Source: Leuctra nigra | Lineage: Eukaryota; Arthropoda; Insecta; Plecoptera; Leuctridae | Length of the DNA: 64,000 nt | Assembly: GCA_934045905.1 (NCBI GenBank) | Contig: OW203768.1 | Location: forward strand, 35,865,060-35,929,059 | Reading direction: 5' to 3' | Notes under the pieces: generated by a model | What the model was told of the DNA's origin: nothing | Database searches by the model: none | Seen by the model: only the letters and a program-made list of their open reading frames with translations | Shown here: positions 1 to 12,325 of the stretch, in pieces | Position numbering within the stretch: the first letter of the stretch is position 1 | Layout: the number at the start of each line of letters is the position of its first letter | Translations under genes and position numbers: made by a program

Positions 1-947
1 GACTCATTATTGGATGATTTACTGAGATCACTGCTGCGCGACGGTGCCAGCTGTCGGCCAAACGAAGCACTATTTCCCGCTTCCTGTCGCCCGATTGAGG
101 AACTATAGCTGGCGTTGTTAGTAGCCCCGCGGAAATCTCTGCTCGATGGTGCCGTCTGACGACCAAGCGACTCACTATTGGATGATTTACTGAGATCACT
201 GCTGCGCGACGGTGCCAGCTGTCGGCCAAACGAAGCACTATTACCCGGTTCCTGTCGCCCGATTGAGGAACTATAGCTGGCGTTGTTAGTAGCCCCGCGG
301 AAATCTCTGCTCGATGGTGCCGTCTGGCGACCAAGCGACTCACTATTGGATGATTTACTGAGATCACTGCTGCGCGACGGTGCCAGCTGTCGGCCAAACG
401 AAGCACTATTTCCCGCTTCCTGTCGCCCGATTGAGGAACTATAGCTGGCGTTGTTAGTAGCCCCGCGGAAATCTCTGCTCGATGGTGCCGTCTGGCGACC
501 AAGCGACTCACTATTTGATGATTTACTGAGATCACTGCTGTGCGACGGTGCCAGCTGTCGGCCAAACGAAGCACTATTACCCGGTTCCTGTCGCCCGATT
601 GAGGAACTATAGCTGGCGTTGTTAGTAGCCCCGCGGAAATCTCTGCTCGGTGGTGCCGTCTGACGACCAAGCGACACATTAGTATCGACTGATCCGCTGA
701 GATCAACCTGCTGTCCAGCCAAGGTACTATTTCCTGCGTTGCACGGTGGTGCCGTCTGCTGGTCAGTTGTGGCAATGTGACCTCGTGTGCTTTGATCTAT
801 TAAACTCCTTAATTCTCTTGATTCCTCTTCCTTATCTTTAATAAACGATAAAAGTTTGGCTCTTAAATAATTCACTTCATGTACCAGCACTGTGTTGATT
901 GCAATTTGGTTGCTGGGCACATTAGCACATACCAAATTATATGTTTT
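1..947 (-). CDS. Partial reading frame with 56-residue tandem repeats, function unknown
   Basis: On the minus strand one frame stays open from position 947 to the window edge, so the 3-prime end lies outside. Two stops (948-953) close it upstream and no in-frame ATG is visible, so the 5-prime end is missing. The first ~45 residues (947 to about 790) include a charged, probably helical stretch (VNYLRAKLL, then KDKEEESRELRSLI) resembling the coiled coil of LINE ORF1 proteins. After a partial repeat come just over three copies of a 168-bp unit, exactly 56 codons. Each unit contains three GRQ tripeptides followed by polar, Ser/Asn-rich spacers (TAPSSRDFRGATNNASYSSS, EPGNSASF, LAPSRSSDLSKSSNSES). 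Copies differ by only a few bases, several silent, so the frame has been kept or the array is young. The plus-strand LINE begins at its upstream edge, so that insertion may have removed the start. It could be a LINE ORF1 tail or a host repetitive protein. Confidence 0.6.
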
Positions 948-3265
948 CTACTAAAGTAACTGAAAATAATCTCTCAGACCACACTGCTCAAATAATATCA
1001 ATTCAACTCAAATCAAAATTTAATTCGCCAAGCAAAACAATTATTACCAGAAAATTGAGTAAGGAAAACACAGAAACTTTTGTAGATATATTAGAAGACA
1101 CGTCATGGGATGAGATATATAAATTAAATGATTCCAATGAAAAATATAATACTTTCTCAACAATACTTAGCGAGGCTTTTGACAAATGTTTTCCACCCAA
1201 AAATATAAAAATAAACCATAAATTTATAAAGCAGGAGTGGATAACAGCAGGTATAAAAAACTCAGCCAAAAACCTTAAATCTCTCTATTATCTACAGCTT
1301 CACTTCAAAACAGAAACTTTAAAAACAAATTACAAAATATACAAAAAAATTTACAAAAACACTATAAAAGCAGCAAAGAGAATGATAATAAACAAAAAAA
1401 TAAAGGAGAAAACGGGTACCGATAGAACAAAATCCATTTGGGAGATAGTAAAAAAACACGCTAACAATTCAAAAATACAAAAAACCCAAAACTTGGTCAT
1501 AAGACATGAAAACCAAACTTACACTGATCCAATCAAAATAGCAAATATTCTTAATAGAGATTTTGCCACAGTAGCCCAAAAACTAGACATAAATCCAACG
1601 GATAGGGCTTTTCATAAACATTTAACAAAGGCAAAGAAACCTCTGAATTCATTTATCTTGGACAACACATGTGAAACAGAAATTATTCTAATTACATCAA
1701 AATTAAAAAACAAAAAATCTTCAGGAATTGACAACATCCCAACTTGCATATTAAAGAAAATTATTAAGAAAATCTCTCAACCCTTAACACATATATTTAA
1801 CGACTGTATTAATAATGGAATTTTCCCAAACAAACTCAAAATAGCAAAAATCATACCTTTACATAAAAAAGGGGGCAAAAATCTTTCGGAAAACTATCGG
1901 CCAATATCGCTCCTTCCGAGCATATCCAAAATATTTGAAAAACTGATACACACTAGGCTAATAGCATACCTAGAAAGAGAAAAACTGCTTTCAGACAACC
2001 AAAGTGGTTTTAGGAAAAGTAAAGCTACAGCTAATACCATTGGTCAATTCATTGAAAATACTATAAAAGGATTAGAAAAAGGGGATCAAACAATCGGTGT
2101 TTTTTGTGACTTAACTAAAGCTTTTGACAGTATTAACCATGAAATATTATTAAACAAGCTAGAATATTACGGAGTTAGGGGTCCTGCCCTAAACTTACTC
2201 AAATCATATATGGCAGATAGAATCCAACAAGTAGAAGTAGTACACATGGATGAGAACAGACGCGAAATAAAACATATGTCAAATCCCGAAACAATAAAAA
2301 ATGGTGTTCCGCAAGGTTCTATTTTAGGTCCATTGTTGTTTATAATTTACATAAATGACTTTCCAGACACAGTAGCTAATTCAGAAATATATGCAGACGA
2401 TACAAATATCACAATTACGGGTAAAACAAAACTAAATCTTCAAGAAAATGCCAAAAATACACTTGAAAATGCAACACAATGGTTCTACGATAACCATCTG
2501 CTTATTCAAGAAGAAAAGACTAACTTCATGCACTTTAAATTAAAAAATGACATAAATGAAACACCATTAAATATAAATATAGAAATTTCAAACAAGAACA
2601 AGAACTGTGAACTAAAATCTGTAGACAAAATCAAATTTCTTGGAATCATTATAGATAAAAATTTAAACTGGAGAAGTCACTGTGACAAATTACTAAGTAG
2701 ACTTAATTTGGCATATTTCTCACTAAAAACTATTGTAAACTTAACAAACACAAAAACTGCAAAACTAGTCTATCATGCAAACATTGAATCTCATCTGCGC
2801 TACGGAATACAATTCTGGGGCAACTCTACAGATGCACCCAGAATATTTGTAATGCAAAGAAAAGCAATCAGAGCTCTTTTTGGATTAAAATATAAAAATA
2901 AAAATAACAACAATTTCATTAAACCAGATTGCAAGCAACACTTCAAAAAACACAAAATTTTAACGTTACCTTCCTTGTACATCCTAGAGTCAGTACTAGC
3001 AATTAGATCTCAAGGGAAAGAAATACAAAAAAATAGCGATATTCATAATCACAATACTAGACAGAACAATAACATTCACATAGATAGACACAGATCAACA
3101 TGCACTCAAAAGAACTCTATTTTTTTCAAAACAAAATTGTATAATGCCCTGCCTAAAAGTATAAGAGAGATACAAAAATATTCACAATTCAAAACCCTTG
3201 TCAACAAACTATTAGTAGATAAGGTGTATTATTCTATCGACGAATTCCTCTCGGACAAATATTAA
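941..3265 (+). CDS. Non-LTR retrotransposon ORF2, 5-prime truncated (reverse transcriptase)
   Basis: A single uninterrupted 774-codon frame. Residues ~10-18 (NNLSDHTAQ) are the last conserved block of the APE-type endonuclease, so most of that domain is lost and the ATG at 941 is probably internal. The reverse transcriptase follows: GIDNIP near residue 265, NYRPISLLPSISKIFEKL near 320, NQSGFRKSKAT near 355, motif A FCDLTKAFDS near 390 with its catalytic Asp, NGVPQGSILGPLLF near 455, and motif C YADDTN near 485 with both catalytic Asp residues. The thumb and C-terminus (KFLGIIIDKNLNW, then a conserved tail) are complete. Motifs fit the CR1/L2/Daphne-like group of arthropod LINEs; the exact clade needs a tree. 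No frameshift or stop suggests a young insertion that was truncated on arrival. The element runs from about 935 to 3574. Confidence 0.88.
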   Translation: MFSTKVTENNLSDHTAQIISIQLKSKFNSPSKTIITRKLSKENTETFVDILEDTSWDEIYKLNDSNEKYNTFSTILSEAFDKCFPPKNIKINHKFIKQEWITAGIKNSAKNLKSLYYLQLHFKTETLKTNYKIYKKIYKNTIKAAKRMIINKKIKEKTGTDRTKSIWEIVKKHANNSKIQKTQNLVIRHENQTYTDPIKIANILNRDFATVAQKLDINPTDRAFHKHLTKAKKPLNSFILDNTCETEIILITSKLKNKKSSGIDNIPTCILKKIIKKISQPLTHIFNDCINNGIFPNKLKIAKIIPLHKKGGKNLSENYRPISLLPSISKIFEKLIHTRLIAYLEREKLLSDNQSGFRKSKATANTIGQFIENTIKGLEKGDQTIGVFCDLTKAFDSINHEILLNKLEYYGVRGPALNLLKSYMADRIQQVEVVHMDENRREIKHMSNPETIKNGVPQGSILGPLLFIIYINDFPDTVANSEIYADDTNITITGKTKLNLQENAKNTLENATQWFYDNHLLIQEEKTNFMHFKLKNDINETPLNINIEISNKNKNCELKSVDKIKFLGIIIDKNLNWRSHCDKLLSRLNLAYFSLKTIVNLTNTKTAKLVYHANIESHLRYGIQFWGNSTDAPRIFVMQRKAIRALFGLKYKNKNNNNFIKPDCKQHFKKHKILTLPSLYILESVLAIRSQGKEIQKNSDIHNHNTRQNNNIHIDRHRSTCTQKNSIFFKTKLYNALPKSIREIQKYSQFKTLVNKLLVDKVYYSIDEFLSDKY

Positions 3266-3574
3266 TTAATTAATTTATTTATTTATTTATAATGTCTGAT
3301 TTATTACCTAAATTACCTATTATTGCCTAGATATTACCTATATTACCTAGATTTATTACCTAAATGTAAAATATAATTGTAGCATATATTTAGATATTAA
3401 TTTGTCTTCATTTCAATGCTATTACTTATATACTAGGTTACTACTAGATTTAGTTCAAGTAACCTTTCCACATACTCCACTAAATGGTGTCAACCAGAGG
3501 AGTCCTTTCACTGTACCTCTTTCAAATGTATTGATGAATTCTGGAAATAAAACTGAACTGAACTGAACTGAACT
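3266..3574 (+). other. LINE 3-prime UTR and (AACTG)n tail
   Basis: A-rich non-coding sequence with a short TTTA run (about 3272-3290) after the ORF2 stop, ending in five tandem AACTG pentamers at 3551-3574. A short simple-repeat tail instead of poly-A is usual for CR1/L2-type LINEs and marks the 3-prime end. Confidence 0.75.
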
Positions 3575-3848
3575 TGAAATCAATGGCGTACTGCAGCCCT
3601 GGGCTCAGTGGGGTCCAGTTTTGGCAGGTATTGTTCGTCATATTTGCACTATTCTATACAGTTTTGCACTAAATAAAATGGTTGAAATAAACTATATTAA
3701 TACGTTAAACTGTAAATCTTATTAGTAACACACACACTTTGTTATAGACTATTTTTAAGAATATAAAACTACGAGCACTGTTGTAGGTTTTACTGGCCTG
3801 CCGCCATCTTTTTAACATAGAATATACAACTTCCTAGAAGATAACTAG
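3575..3848. other. Unassigned spacer
   Basis: Sequence between two LINE insertions. No coding frame, RNA gene or clear repeat boundary seen. Confidence 0.4.
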
Positions 3849-5117
3849 CTAATATCACCTAATCAATTTGGTTTTCGCTCGGGGATGGGAACAGAGGATG
3901 CTATTGCCAAACTTACAACTCAAATAAGCACACGTATTGATAATAATGAAAAATGTTTAGCTATTTTCCTAGATCTAGCGAAAGCTTTCGATACTGTCTC
4001 CCACCAACTTCTGCTTAAAAAACTTCATAATATGGGTATAAGAGGACTTGTACTGCAACTAATTGAAAGCTATCTGCATAATCGAGAGCAGTTCGTTGGT
4101 ATAAACGAAACTGTAAGTAAACCAAGAATAATCAAATACGGAGTGCCTCAAGGTACTGTTCTAGGACCCCTTCTCTTCCTTATATTTATTAATGACCTGT
4201 GCTCCTTGTTGCAAAACAACGACACTACAGTATTCGCTGACGATACAGTTTTGCTCTTCTCCTCACGGAGTTGGGACGCAGTACACGATTTAGCTGATGT
4301 AGGTCTAAATAAAGTAAAAAATTGGCTTAACCAAAATATGCTTACATTAAACAATGAAAAAACCATGTACATCACCTTCTCTCCACGTGTTAACTGCCAG
4401 CCAAAGAATTCTATATTGAAAATCCATAATAGTAGATGTAAGGACCACTACCGTGACTGTCTATGCCACACACTAACCAAAACCAAATCTCTACGATATC
4501 TTGGCATCACTATCGACCAACATCTTAAGTGGGACGAACATATACTATCAATAATAAAAAAGTTACGTTTTCTTATGGTGAACTTTTATCATTTAAGAGA
4601 TATTCTTTCTTTTGATAGTTTAAAACTTGTCTACTACGCTCTGGCTCAGTCAATTATACAGTATGGAATCGTAGGCTGGGGAGGGACATACGACACGCAC
4701 ATGTGCAAATTGAACTCTGCCCAAAATATTATCCTTAAAATCCTACTTAAAACTGATTTCCGCTATTCAACAAAAATGCTTTACGAAAGAACTGGAGTTC
4801 TCCAGGTGAGGAAACTTTATGCTGTATCTCTATTCAAACAAATACACTATAAACATTCTTTTCTACCAACTAACCCCGGAATATCTCATATACAAACTCG
4901 TTCAAAATCTTCAAATAAAATTTTCCAACCTAGGGTTAACAAAGGTATTACGCAAAGACATGCAGCTTTTCTTGGTCCCAAGCTTTACAATCTTTTACCG
5001 GATAATATTCGTAAAACTAAATCACAAAATATATTTAACTATGATATAAAGAAGTGGCTAAAAACGTATCCGATCAAATCGCTAACGGACAATATAAACT
5101 GTAGAATAATGAAGTGA
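3849..5117 (+). CDS. Second non-LTR retrotransposon reverse transcriptase, 5-prime truncated
   Basis: Open frame from just after a TAG at 3846; the ATG at 3885 is internal because conserved reverse transcriptase sequence (NQFGFRSGMGTEDA) begins before it. Visible blocks: motif A AIFLDLAKAFDTVSH, YGVPQGTVLGPLLF, motif C VFADDTVLLF with the catalytic Asp pair, SLRYLGITIDQHLKW, and a complete C-terminal tail ending near NINCRIMK. Fingers, endonuclease and ORF1 are absent. The protein differs clearly from the LINE just upstream (for example an inserted Cys-rich stretch CKDHYRDCLC), so it is another family, probably CR1/Jockey-like. It shares that element's orientation, but this looks like a separate insertion. 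No internal stops. Confidence 0.85.
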   Translation, partial: LISPNQFGFRSGMGTEDAIAKLTTQISTRIDNNEKCLAIFLDLAKAFDTVSHQLLLKKLHNMGIRGLVLQLIESYLHNREQFVGINETVSKPRIIKYGVPQGTVLGPLLFLIFINDLCSLLQNNDTTVFADDTVLLFSSRSWDAVHDLADVGLNKVKNWLNQNMLTLNNEKTMYITFSPRVNCQPKNSILKIHNSRCKDHYRDCLCHTLTKTKSLRYLGITIDQHLKWDEHILSIIKKLRFLMVNFYHLRDILSFDSLKLVYYALAQSIIQYGIVGWGGTYDTHMCKLNSAQNIILKILLKTDFRYSTKMLYERTGVLQVRKLYAVSLFKQIHYKHSFLPTNPGISHIQTRSKSSNKIFQPRVNKGITQRHAAFLGPKLYNLLPDNIRKTKSQNIFNYDIKKWLKTYPIKSLTDNINCRIMK

Positions 5118-5627
5118 AGTGAAGCAGTGAAGCAGAGAGTCTAGAATGTATACACAGATTTAAATTTCAGCCTGTTCTTATTACTTATTTCCTTTGCTCT
5201 TCACAAAGGTATCGTTTCAATTTAAGGTTTTTATCTAAAATGAATTATACCATTGTCATATCTAAATTAGGTAGGTACGCCTTCGAAATTCTCGAAGCTT
5301 CAAATTGTACTCCTCACCATTACAACTTCTCATTCTTGTATTTGTTATAGATTAAGTCAAATTAGATTGATTATTATAATTAGTTTTATAAGTTACTTAT
5401 GGTGCCAAAATATCTTATTCTTATTTTCGCAATTCTAATCAGATCTAGGGAGGGACTTTCATTTTACTCTAAATTCAGATCCATATTTAGTTTAGCTTCT
5501 TAATTTAGTTTGTTTAGTGTATAATTAGCATATCACAAATTATTCAAGAAATGTAAACTACTTATAAGTATCTTTTTTAGCTACCTCTAAATTATCTGAT
5601 GGTATTATATTATAAGTAGAATAGTTA
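5118..5627 (+). other. Probable LINE 3-prime UTR, AT-rich
   Basis: Non-coding AT-rich sequence following the second LINE stop. No tail repeat was identified, so the element's exact end is unknown. Confidence 0.4.
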
Positions 5628-7300
5628 CCCTGCTTGAAAAATCTCGACTAGTTTCTGGAGTAAGTCCAGACACCAGAACTAGTCAGACAAGACCAGAAAT
5701 GGTGTCCAGAAATACTCCAGAAATTGGAACAGACAAAATCAGAATCAGACAATAACAGACAATACCAGACAATTACAGAACACATTTCACTTTCTTTTAT
5801 CAGAGTTGTCCAGACATATCAGACATAACCAGACGAAAGTGAATTGGAACTTACAAGAAACTATCAGACTTTACCAGACAAATGTCTTGGAACTGACAAG
5901 AATTTATCAGAAATAATAAGATATTACCAGACCGTGAATATACCAGCCATAACCAGAAGTAATCAGACATTACTAGACCGAATACACCAGACATAACCAG
6001 AAGTTCTCAGACATTACCAGACTATACCAGACATATCCAGAAGTTATCAGACATTACCTGACTGACTATACCAGAAATATCCAGACCTAATCAGATATTA
6101 CCAGGCCGACTATACCAGACCTATCCAGAAGTTTTCAGACATTACCAGAATATACCAGACATATCCAGAAGTAATCAGACCTTACCAGACTAAACCAGAC
6201 ATATCCAGAAGTATTCAGACATTACCAGACCGATATACCAGACATATCCAGAAGTAATCAGACCTTACCGGACTATACCAGACATATCCAGAAGTTATCA
6301 GACATTACCAGACTATACCAGACATATCCAGAAGTAGTCAGACATTACCGGACTATACCAGACATATCCAGAAGTTATCAGACATCACCAGACATATCCA
6401 GAAGTAATCAGATATCACCAGACTATACCAGACATATCCAGAAGTTGTCAGACATTACCAGACCGATATACCAGACATATCCAGAAGTTATCAGACATCA
6501 CCAGACTATACCAGACATATCCAGAAGTTATCGGACATTACCAGACTGTACCAGACATATCTAGAAGTTATCAGACATCACCAGACTATACCAGAAGTTA
6601 TCAGACATCACCAGACTATACCAGACATATCCAGAAGTTATCAGACATTTCCAGACTACACCAGACATATCCAGAAGTTATCAGACATTACCAGACCGAT
6701 ATACCAGACATATCCAGAAGTTATCAGACATCACCAGACTATACCAGACATATCCAGAAGTTATCAGACATTACCAGACACATCCAGAAGTTATCAGACA
6801 TTACCAGACACATCCAGAAGTTATCAGACATCACCAGACTATACCAGACATATCCAGAAGTTATCAGACATTATCAGACATATCCAGAAGTATACAGACA
6901 TTACCGGACTGACTACCAGAAATATCCAGACCTATTGACATGACCAGACCGACTATACCAGCCATATTTAGAAGTTATCAGACATTACCAGACTATACCA
7001 GAAATATCCAGAAGTAGTCAGACATTACCAGACTGATTATGCCAGATATATACAGACCTAATCAGAAATTGCCAGACCGACTATACCAGACATATCCAGA
7101 AATTATCAGACATTACCAGACTGATTATGCCAGATATATCCAGACCTAATCAGACATTACCGGAGTTGGACCGACTATACCAGACCAAGGTGTCTATAGA
7201 AGTTGGTATACCAGACCTTACCAGACATATCCAGAAGCTCCAGAAGTTATCAGACATTACCAGACCGATTATACCTAAAACCAGATATCCAGATGTGTTC
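5628..7300. repeat. CAGA minisatellite array 1 (10-bp unit) with 14-bp cap
   Basis: About 1.6 kb of degenerate 10-bp units of the form NCAGANNTA, typically arranged as a 40-bp higher-order unit (CCAGACATAT, CCAGAAGTTA, TCAGACATTA, CCAGACTATA). It decays at both edges. The left edge starts with CCCTGCTTGAAAAA (5628-5641); the same 14-mer caps array 2 in opposite orientation near 19648-19661. No stable protein is implied. Confidence 0.85.
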
Positions 7301-8759
7301 CACTAGGATGATACCATTACAAATGTAAGATTGATGAATGTTGAAAAACAGTATCGAACAAAATACGAGTATGTAAAGATTCAGAACAATAAAAGGTCTT
7401 AAAAGTTCCATAATTCCGAAGCATTTCTAGGTGTTATTTCGTAATGCATTCAACAGCCCATAGATTTGAATTCATCAAGAATTTAGAAGAGCATGTGTGT
7501 GGCCAGAATTAATATCACACTTTTAGTGTAAATTTATTTTATCATTAGATATTTCGCACAGGTGCCTACTTACTTGCATATTATATAATTATCATGTAGA
7601 ATGTCAATATCACAATAATATAAATGCAATGGGTATGTAAATCATTTTTGTATATAATTGAATCTATTTTCAAAATATTTTTATATAAAATGATTATAAA
7701 TATGCCCATACATATTATACAAGATCTGCACAAGGGATAAGTTTCCACACAAAATCTCAATGAAATCTTTAAAAAAAAATTAGAATGGAAACTCGTTTTC
7801 TTAGACTGTATGTACTTACGCTTAATATTTTGCTTAATTACATGCATTACATCAACATTGGAGACAATATATTGGTTAAAAGAGCCAGTGCACAGCATGT
7901 GCACAGTAAGGTGCAATGCCAATCACTGTCATTAGCTCTGAGCTCTGACTTATGGCATGATATCATAATATTGGAGAATATTTGGTACCATTGGCCCCTT
8001 GAATCAGACCCAGTCGTTGACCACCTATTTCAATCTTAGTAAAACAATCTTCCGTAGGTATGCATTCTCATGCAGGGTTCACTAGGTCCTGTTCTATAAG
8101 CGCATGAGATCAAGGAAATTTGTTCGGAAATGAACACAATTGGCTTTAACGAAAGTATTGAACCATTAATTTAACATTAAAGAAATTATTGGTTTTAATT
8201 ACTATCTAATAAAGGTGAAAGTCTTTATGTGAATAATCGTTGTGTCGGGGTGGAGGGGAATGGCACCAGGAGAGTATTTTGACAGCATTCAAGCTATTCA
8301 ACATGTGGGAATTTATTAATTTATGGGTTCAACATTCTTTACAAAGTTTTAACATCTAACTTTTAATAAAAACGCTAAAAATCAAGGACAAATGGAAACG
8401 ATGGTTCATTCAACAGTTGCAATAATATTTCATGTTTGTGTTGAAATATGAAACTGTTTTTATTAATCATAATGTAATAATTGTAATACACTATTAAAAA
8501 TTAACTCACAACTAAATTTGGCCCTGTAAAAAATGAAATACCTATAGACAAATGGAAACAATATAATTACAAAATATAAAAATGCATTGGATGGAGCGGT
8601 TACCGATCCTGGTTTGCAGTTCTTCGCCTCTATACAATGGAATTTTGTCATCGGCTTTCAAAGAGGCTGTGGCTATATGTCCTGTAAAATGAAATGAAGA
8701 GAAAAGTAGTCACGAGATACATTAAAAATAATTTTATCTCATTACCGTCACAATAAAAA
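7301..8759. other. AT-rich spacer, nothing recognised
   Basis: Short open frames on both strands (up to 113 codons) lack any family signature and look like chance frames in AT-rich DNA. Confidence 0.4.
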
Positions 8760-8840
8760 ATCTTGGTACTGGGTATAGAGGGACGAGTAAGAAGGTAGTG
8801 TGCGTGCCTTTGCACACTACCTGCTGAGAAGTCTTGCCAA
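8760..8840 (-). repeat. Inverted partial copy of the ~480-bp tandem unit, with small hairpin
   Basis: Reverse complement begins GATCTTGGCAAGA...CAGCAGG, like the units at 9.7-11.5 kb. A hairpin GTAGTGTGC/GCACACTAC is embedded near 8795-8820. Confidence 0.5.
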
Positions 8841-8967
8841 GATCATTGTAATATTGTCTTGATTGTATTTCTAGAAAGTTTGACTCTAATTTTTTTTTAA
8901 ATGATAATATTTTACTTCTTTTGGCGAGATCTTGTATTCTTGTTTAGATTTTTTTTTTGATTTAGAC

Positions 8968-9647
8968 CAGCGTTTCTTAAACTTTTCTACCCCGCGGACC
9001 CCCTTAAAACATAGGTAGTTTAGTTTGTTGTCGCGGACCCCCAAAACTTACCCGTAACATTTTTGGAATATTCCCCCATTCATCATATCAGATTAGAATT
9101 CTTTTCTTTATTCCCAAAGATAGTCTAACTTTGATAATAATATGAAATAATAAAAATTATTGGAATGTAGCATTATTTTTCATTTAAATATTTGTATTCT
9201 ATATTAGTACGGCACGACTAATTACGGGGAAACATTTTGCGCACGAAACAATGTGGGGAGGGCCCCTTAGCGACAAGGGATAGGTCCGAAAAGACCGGGA
9301 AATTTTTGAAATTCGAAAGTGAATTTGGACTATATTTACCTATGCGATTTGGACAATAATTTTTGTCGTTTTTATTTTTGGCTTACAAAGTATTTTTTCA
9401 CAATAATGAGAACATGTTTAAAAAAAATTAATGTAATTTTAGTGACGTAGAGTTAAGAATTACTTCACAATAGGAGGAAGGGGAGAAGAAGCACACACTT
9501 AAACATGTATACCTACCCTATATTTTTATTGAGTTTAAGTGTATTTTAAATTTTATATTTAAACCCAATATAAATATTCAATGCTATTTCTTGAGTCTTC
9601 GCGGACCCCCTGTGAGGCCTCCGCGGACCATAATTTAAGAATCGCTG
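8968..9647. mobile_element. hAT-type non-autonomous element
   Basis: Termini are inverted: left CAGCGTTTCTTAAA, right complement CAGCGATTCTTAAA. An 8-bp duplication flanks it, ATTTAGAC (8960-8967) against ATTCAGAC (9648-9655), one mismatch. CAG termini, eight-base duplication and 680-bp length identify a hAT MITE. Both ends carry GCGGACCCCC repeats. No transposase is seen. Confidence 0.88.
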
Positions 9648-9684
9648 ATTCAGACAATGAAATTGTTAATATTTGACAAAATCT

Positions 9685-11470
9685 TGTTAAGATCTTGGAA
9701 ATAGTTTCAGCAGGGAAGTCCCTTCTTGGGTACTAAAACATCATCATTGAATGTGGTAAATGTAGTAATGCCATGCCCCAAGTTTTTTTTTCTGAAATAA
9801 AGAATCGTTGAATATTACATCAGTGATCTGTTTTAGATAGACTAGTACAATAAGCGTCTTTAATTACCATTCAAAACAGTGTTTCATGACGGAATTGGTT
9901 TGGTGCCATTGTTTTGTTGGATCATGTTACTTGGATTGTTCAATGAAGAATTCTGTAACATAAATTACTTATTTAAATAGACACCGTACAACATAAATCA
10001 AAATAATATACAAATACAAATTGAAATCAGTCAAAGGTATGTAATAACTGAGGATATTATCTCATTATGTTTTACGTAGCACAGTTATATCTTCAACTTA
10101 CTAAACTAGGAAATAGCTCGGTGTAACGCGTTGATAAGCGAGATCTTGGCAAGAGTTTCAGCATGGCAGTCCCTTCTTGGGTATTATCACATCATGTGGT
10201 GAATGTAGTAATGCCATGTCCCAAGTTTTTCTGAAATAAAACAATCGTTACCTATGTTAATATTATTATTATTATACTCAGATATTGCCTGAGTATAATA
10301 TAACATCAGTGATCTGATTTAGAAGTGTCCTTAATTACCATTAAACAGTGCATTCTTGACGGAATTGGTTTGGTGCCATTGTTTTGTTGGATCATGTTAC
10401 TTGGATTGTTGAATGAAAAATTCTGTAACAGAAATTACTTATTTAAATAGACACCGTACAACATTAATCAAAATAATATGCAAATACAAATTGAAAACAG
10501 TCGAAGGTATGTAATAACTGAGGATATTATCTCATATGTTTTACCAAATACATTAATAATAGTTACCTTCATTATTAAAGTAATTGGTTATATCTTCAAC
10601 TTACTAAACTAGGAAATAGCTCGGTGTAACGCGTTGATAAGCGAGATCTTGGCAAGAGTTTCAGCAGGGCAGTCCCTTCTTGAGTATTATCACATCATGT
10701 GGTGAATGTAGTAATGCCATGTCCCAAGTTTTTCTGAAATAAAACAATCGTTATGTTAATATTATTATTATTATTATTATTATACTCAGATATTGCCTGA
10801 ATATATAACATCAGTGATATGATTTAGAAGTGTCCTTAATTACCATTAAACAGCACATTCATGACTGAATTGGTTTGGTGCCATTGTTTTGTTAGATCAT
10901 GTTACTTGGATTGTTCAATGAAAAATTCTGTAACAGAAATTACTTATTTAAATAGACAGCGTACAACATTATTCAAAATAATATACAAATACAAATTGAA
11001 AACAGTCAAAGGTATGTAATAACTGAGGATATTATCTCATATGTTTTACGTAGCACAGTTATATCTTCAACTTACTAAACTAGGAAATAGCTCGGTGTAA
11101 CGCGTTGATAAGCGAGATCTTGGCAAGTGTTTCAGCAGGGTATTAGCAGGGCCTTCTTGGGTATTATCACATCATCATTGAATGTGGTGAATGTAATATC
11201 TAATGACATGCCCCGAGTATTTCTGAAATAAAATAATCGTTATGTTATTATTATACTCAGATGTTGCCTGAAAATTACATCAGTGATCTGTTTTAGAAGC
11301 GTCTTTAATTACCATGCAAAACAGTGTTTCATTACGGAATTCGTTTGGTGCCGTTGTTTTGTTGGATCATGTTGTTCAATGAAGAATTCTGTAACAGAGT
11401 ACCTACATACATACAACATAAATCCAAATAATATACAAATATAAATTGAAATCAGTCAAAGGTCGTAATC
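9685..11470 (+). repeat. Four-copy tandem repeat, unit ~450-505 bp
   Basis: Units start near 9689, 10141, 10646 and 11116 with GATCTTGGCAAGAGTTTCAG, continue through CCCTTCTTGGGTATTATC and TGCCATGTCCCAAGTTTTTC, a variable (ATT)n stretch, TTGGTTTGGTGCCATTGTTT and end GTGTAACGCGTTGATAAGCG. Copies 2 and 3 are very similar; copies 1 and 4 are more diverged or shortened. No coding frame. Length differences come mainly from the (ATT)n run and a ~30-bp indel. Confidence 0.85.
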
Positions 11471-12317
11471 AGGCGCGTAGGAACTTTATTTTGAGTGGGG
11501 GGGTCAAAATTATCGGGGATCGATGGATGTTAGTAAAAAGCCTTGCTCTTCTTCAAGGGGGTCTGGGGGGCCACACCCCCCAGTTAGCCCCGCAGGGCTT
11601 TTCTAATGTTTAATTTAAAATAAATAACTGACTATTTTCAGTTATCAATGACAACTCAATTCAATCCCTTCAATAGTAAAAAACTTGAAGGAAAAATGCT
11701 AGTAAATTTAAAATGTGTGATATGCAATATTCTTGGGGAAACTTGAGACAAAATGCAATATAATCTGTAAATTTTGTTATATGATAAAATCCCCAATGGG
11801 TAATTTTTTGAATTCTAGTAAAAGAAAGAGTATAGATTATGAATCGATTTCGGAATACCTTTGAAAAAGGTTGCAATAAGCAACAGCAAAGCAAGAATAA
11901 AAATGTGTATGTGTTTTGGTATCAAATAGTTTCACGTGAATTTATTAAATGTTATGAGGGTGATCATGTTGAACATATGAGTAAATGAGTTGTCTCATTG
12001 GATAATACCTAGCTGTTCAATTAGTTAAGCAAAACTTGAGAACATTTTGAGAATTCAACGTCATAATGAAGCAAATCTGTGCATTTTTGCATCTCATAAT
12101 CAACGTTTGTGAATATCTGGGAAGGTGATATCTGGGGGCCAATTCTTGAGATTCACGTTTCGAAACCGTGTACGTTCACTGTTTAAAATTTAAAAAAGTT
12201 AAATGCTAAGCAAAGTTCAAGTTTCAAGTTCAAGTTTTATATGCAAACGTAAATGGTTTCAAATCGTAAAAACTCAAGAATTGGCCTCCTGGTCTCCTGG
12301 GCAAGGGGGGTCAGGAT
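11471..12317. other. Spacer with G/C-run repeat and a duplicated 73-bp segment
   Basis: 11480-11610 is a member of a dispersed family with G and C runs and the motif CCCCGCAGGGC. 11638-11711 (from CAGTTATCAATGACAAC) recurs almost identically at 13898-13970. The rest is AT-rich without recognisable content. Confidence 0.5.
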
Positions 12318-12325
12318 CCAGTCAG

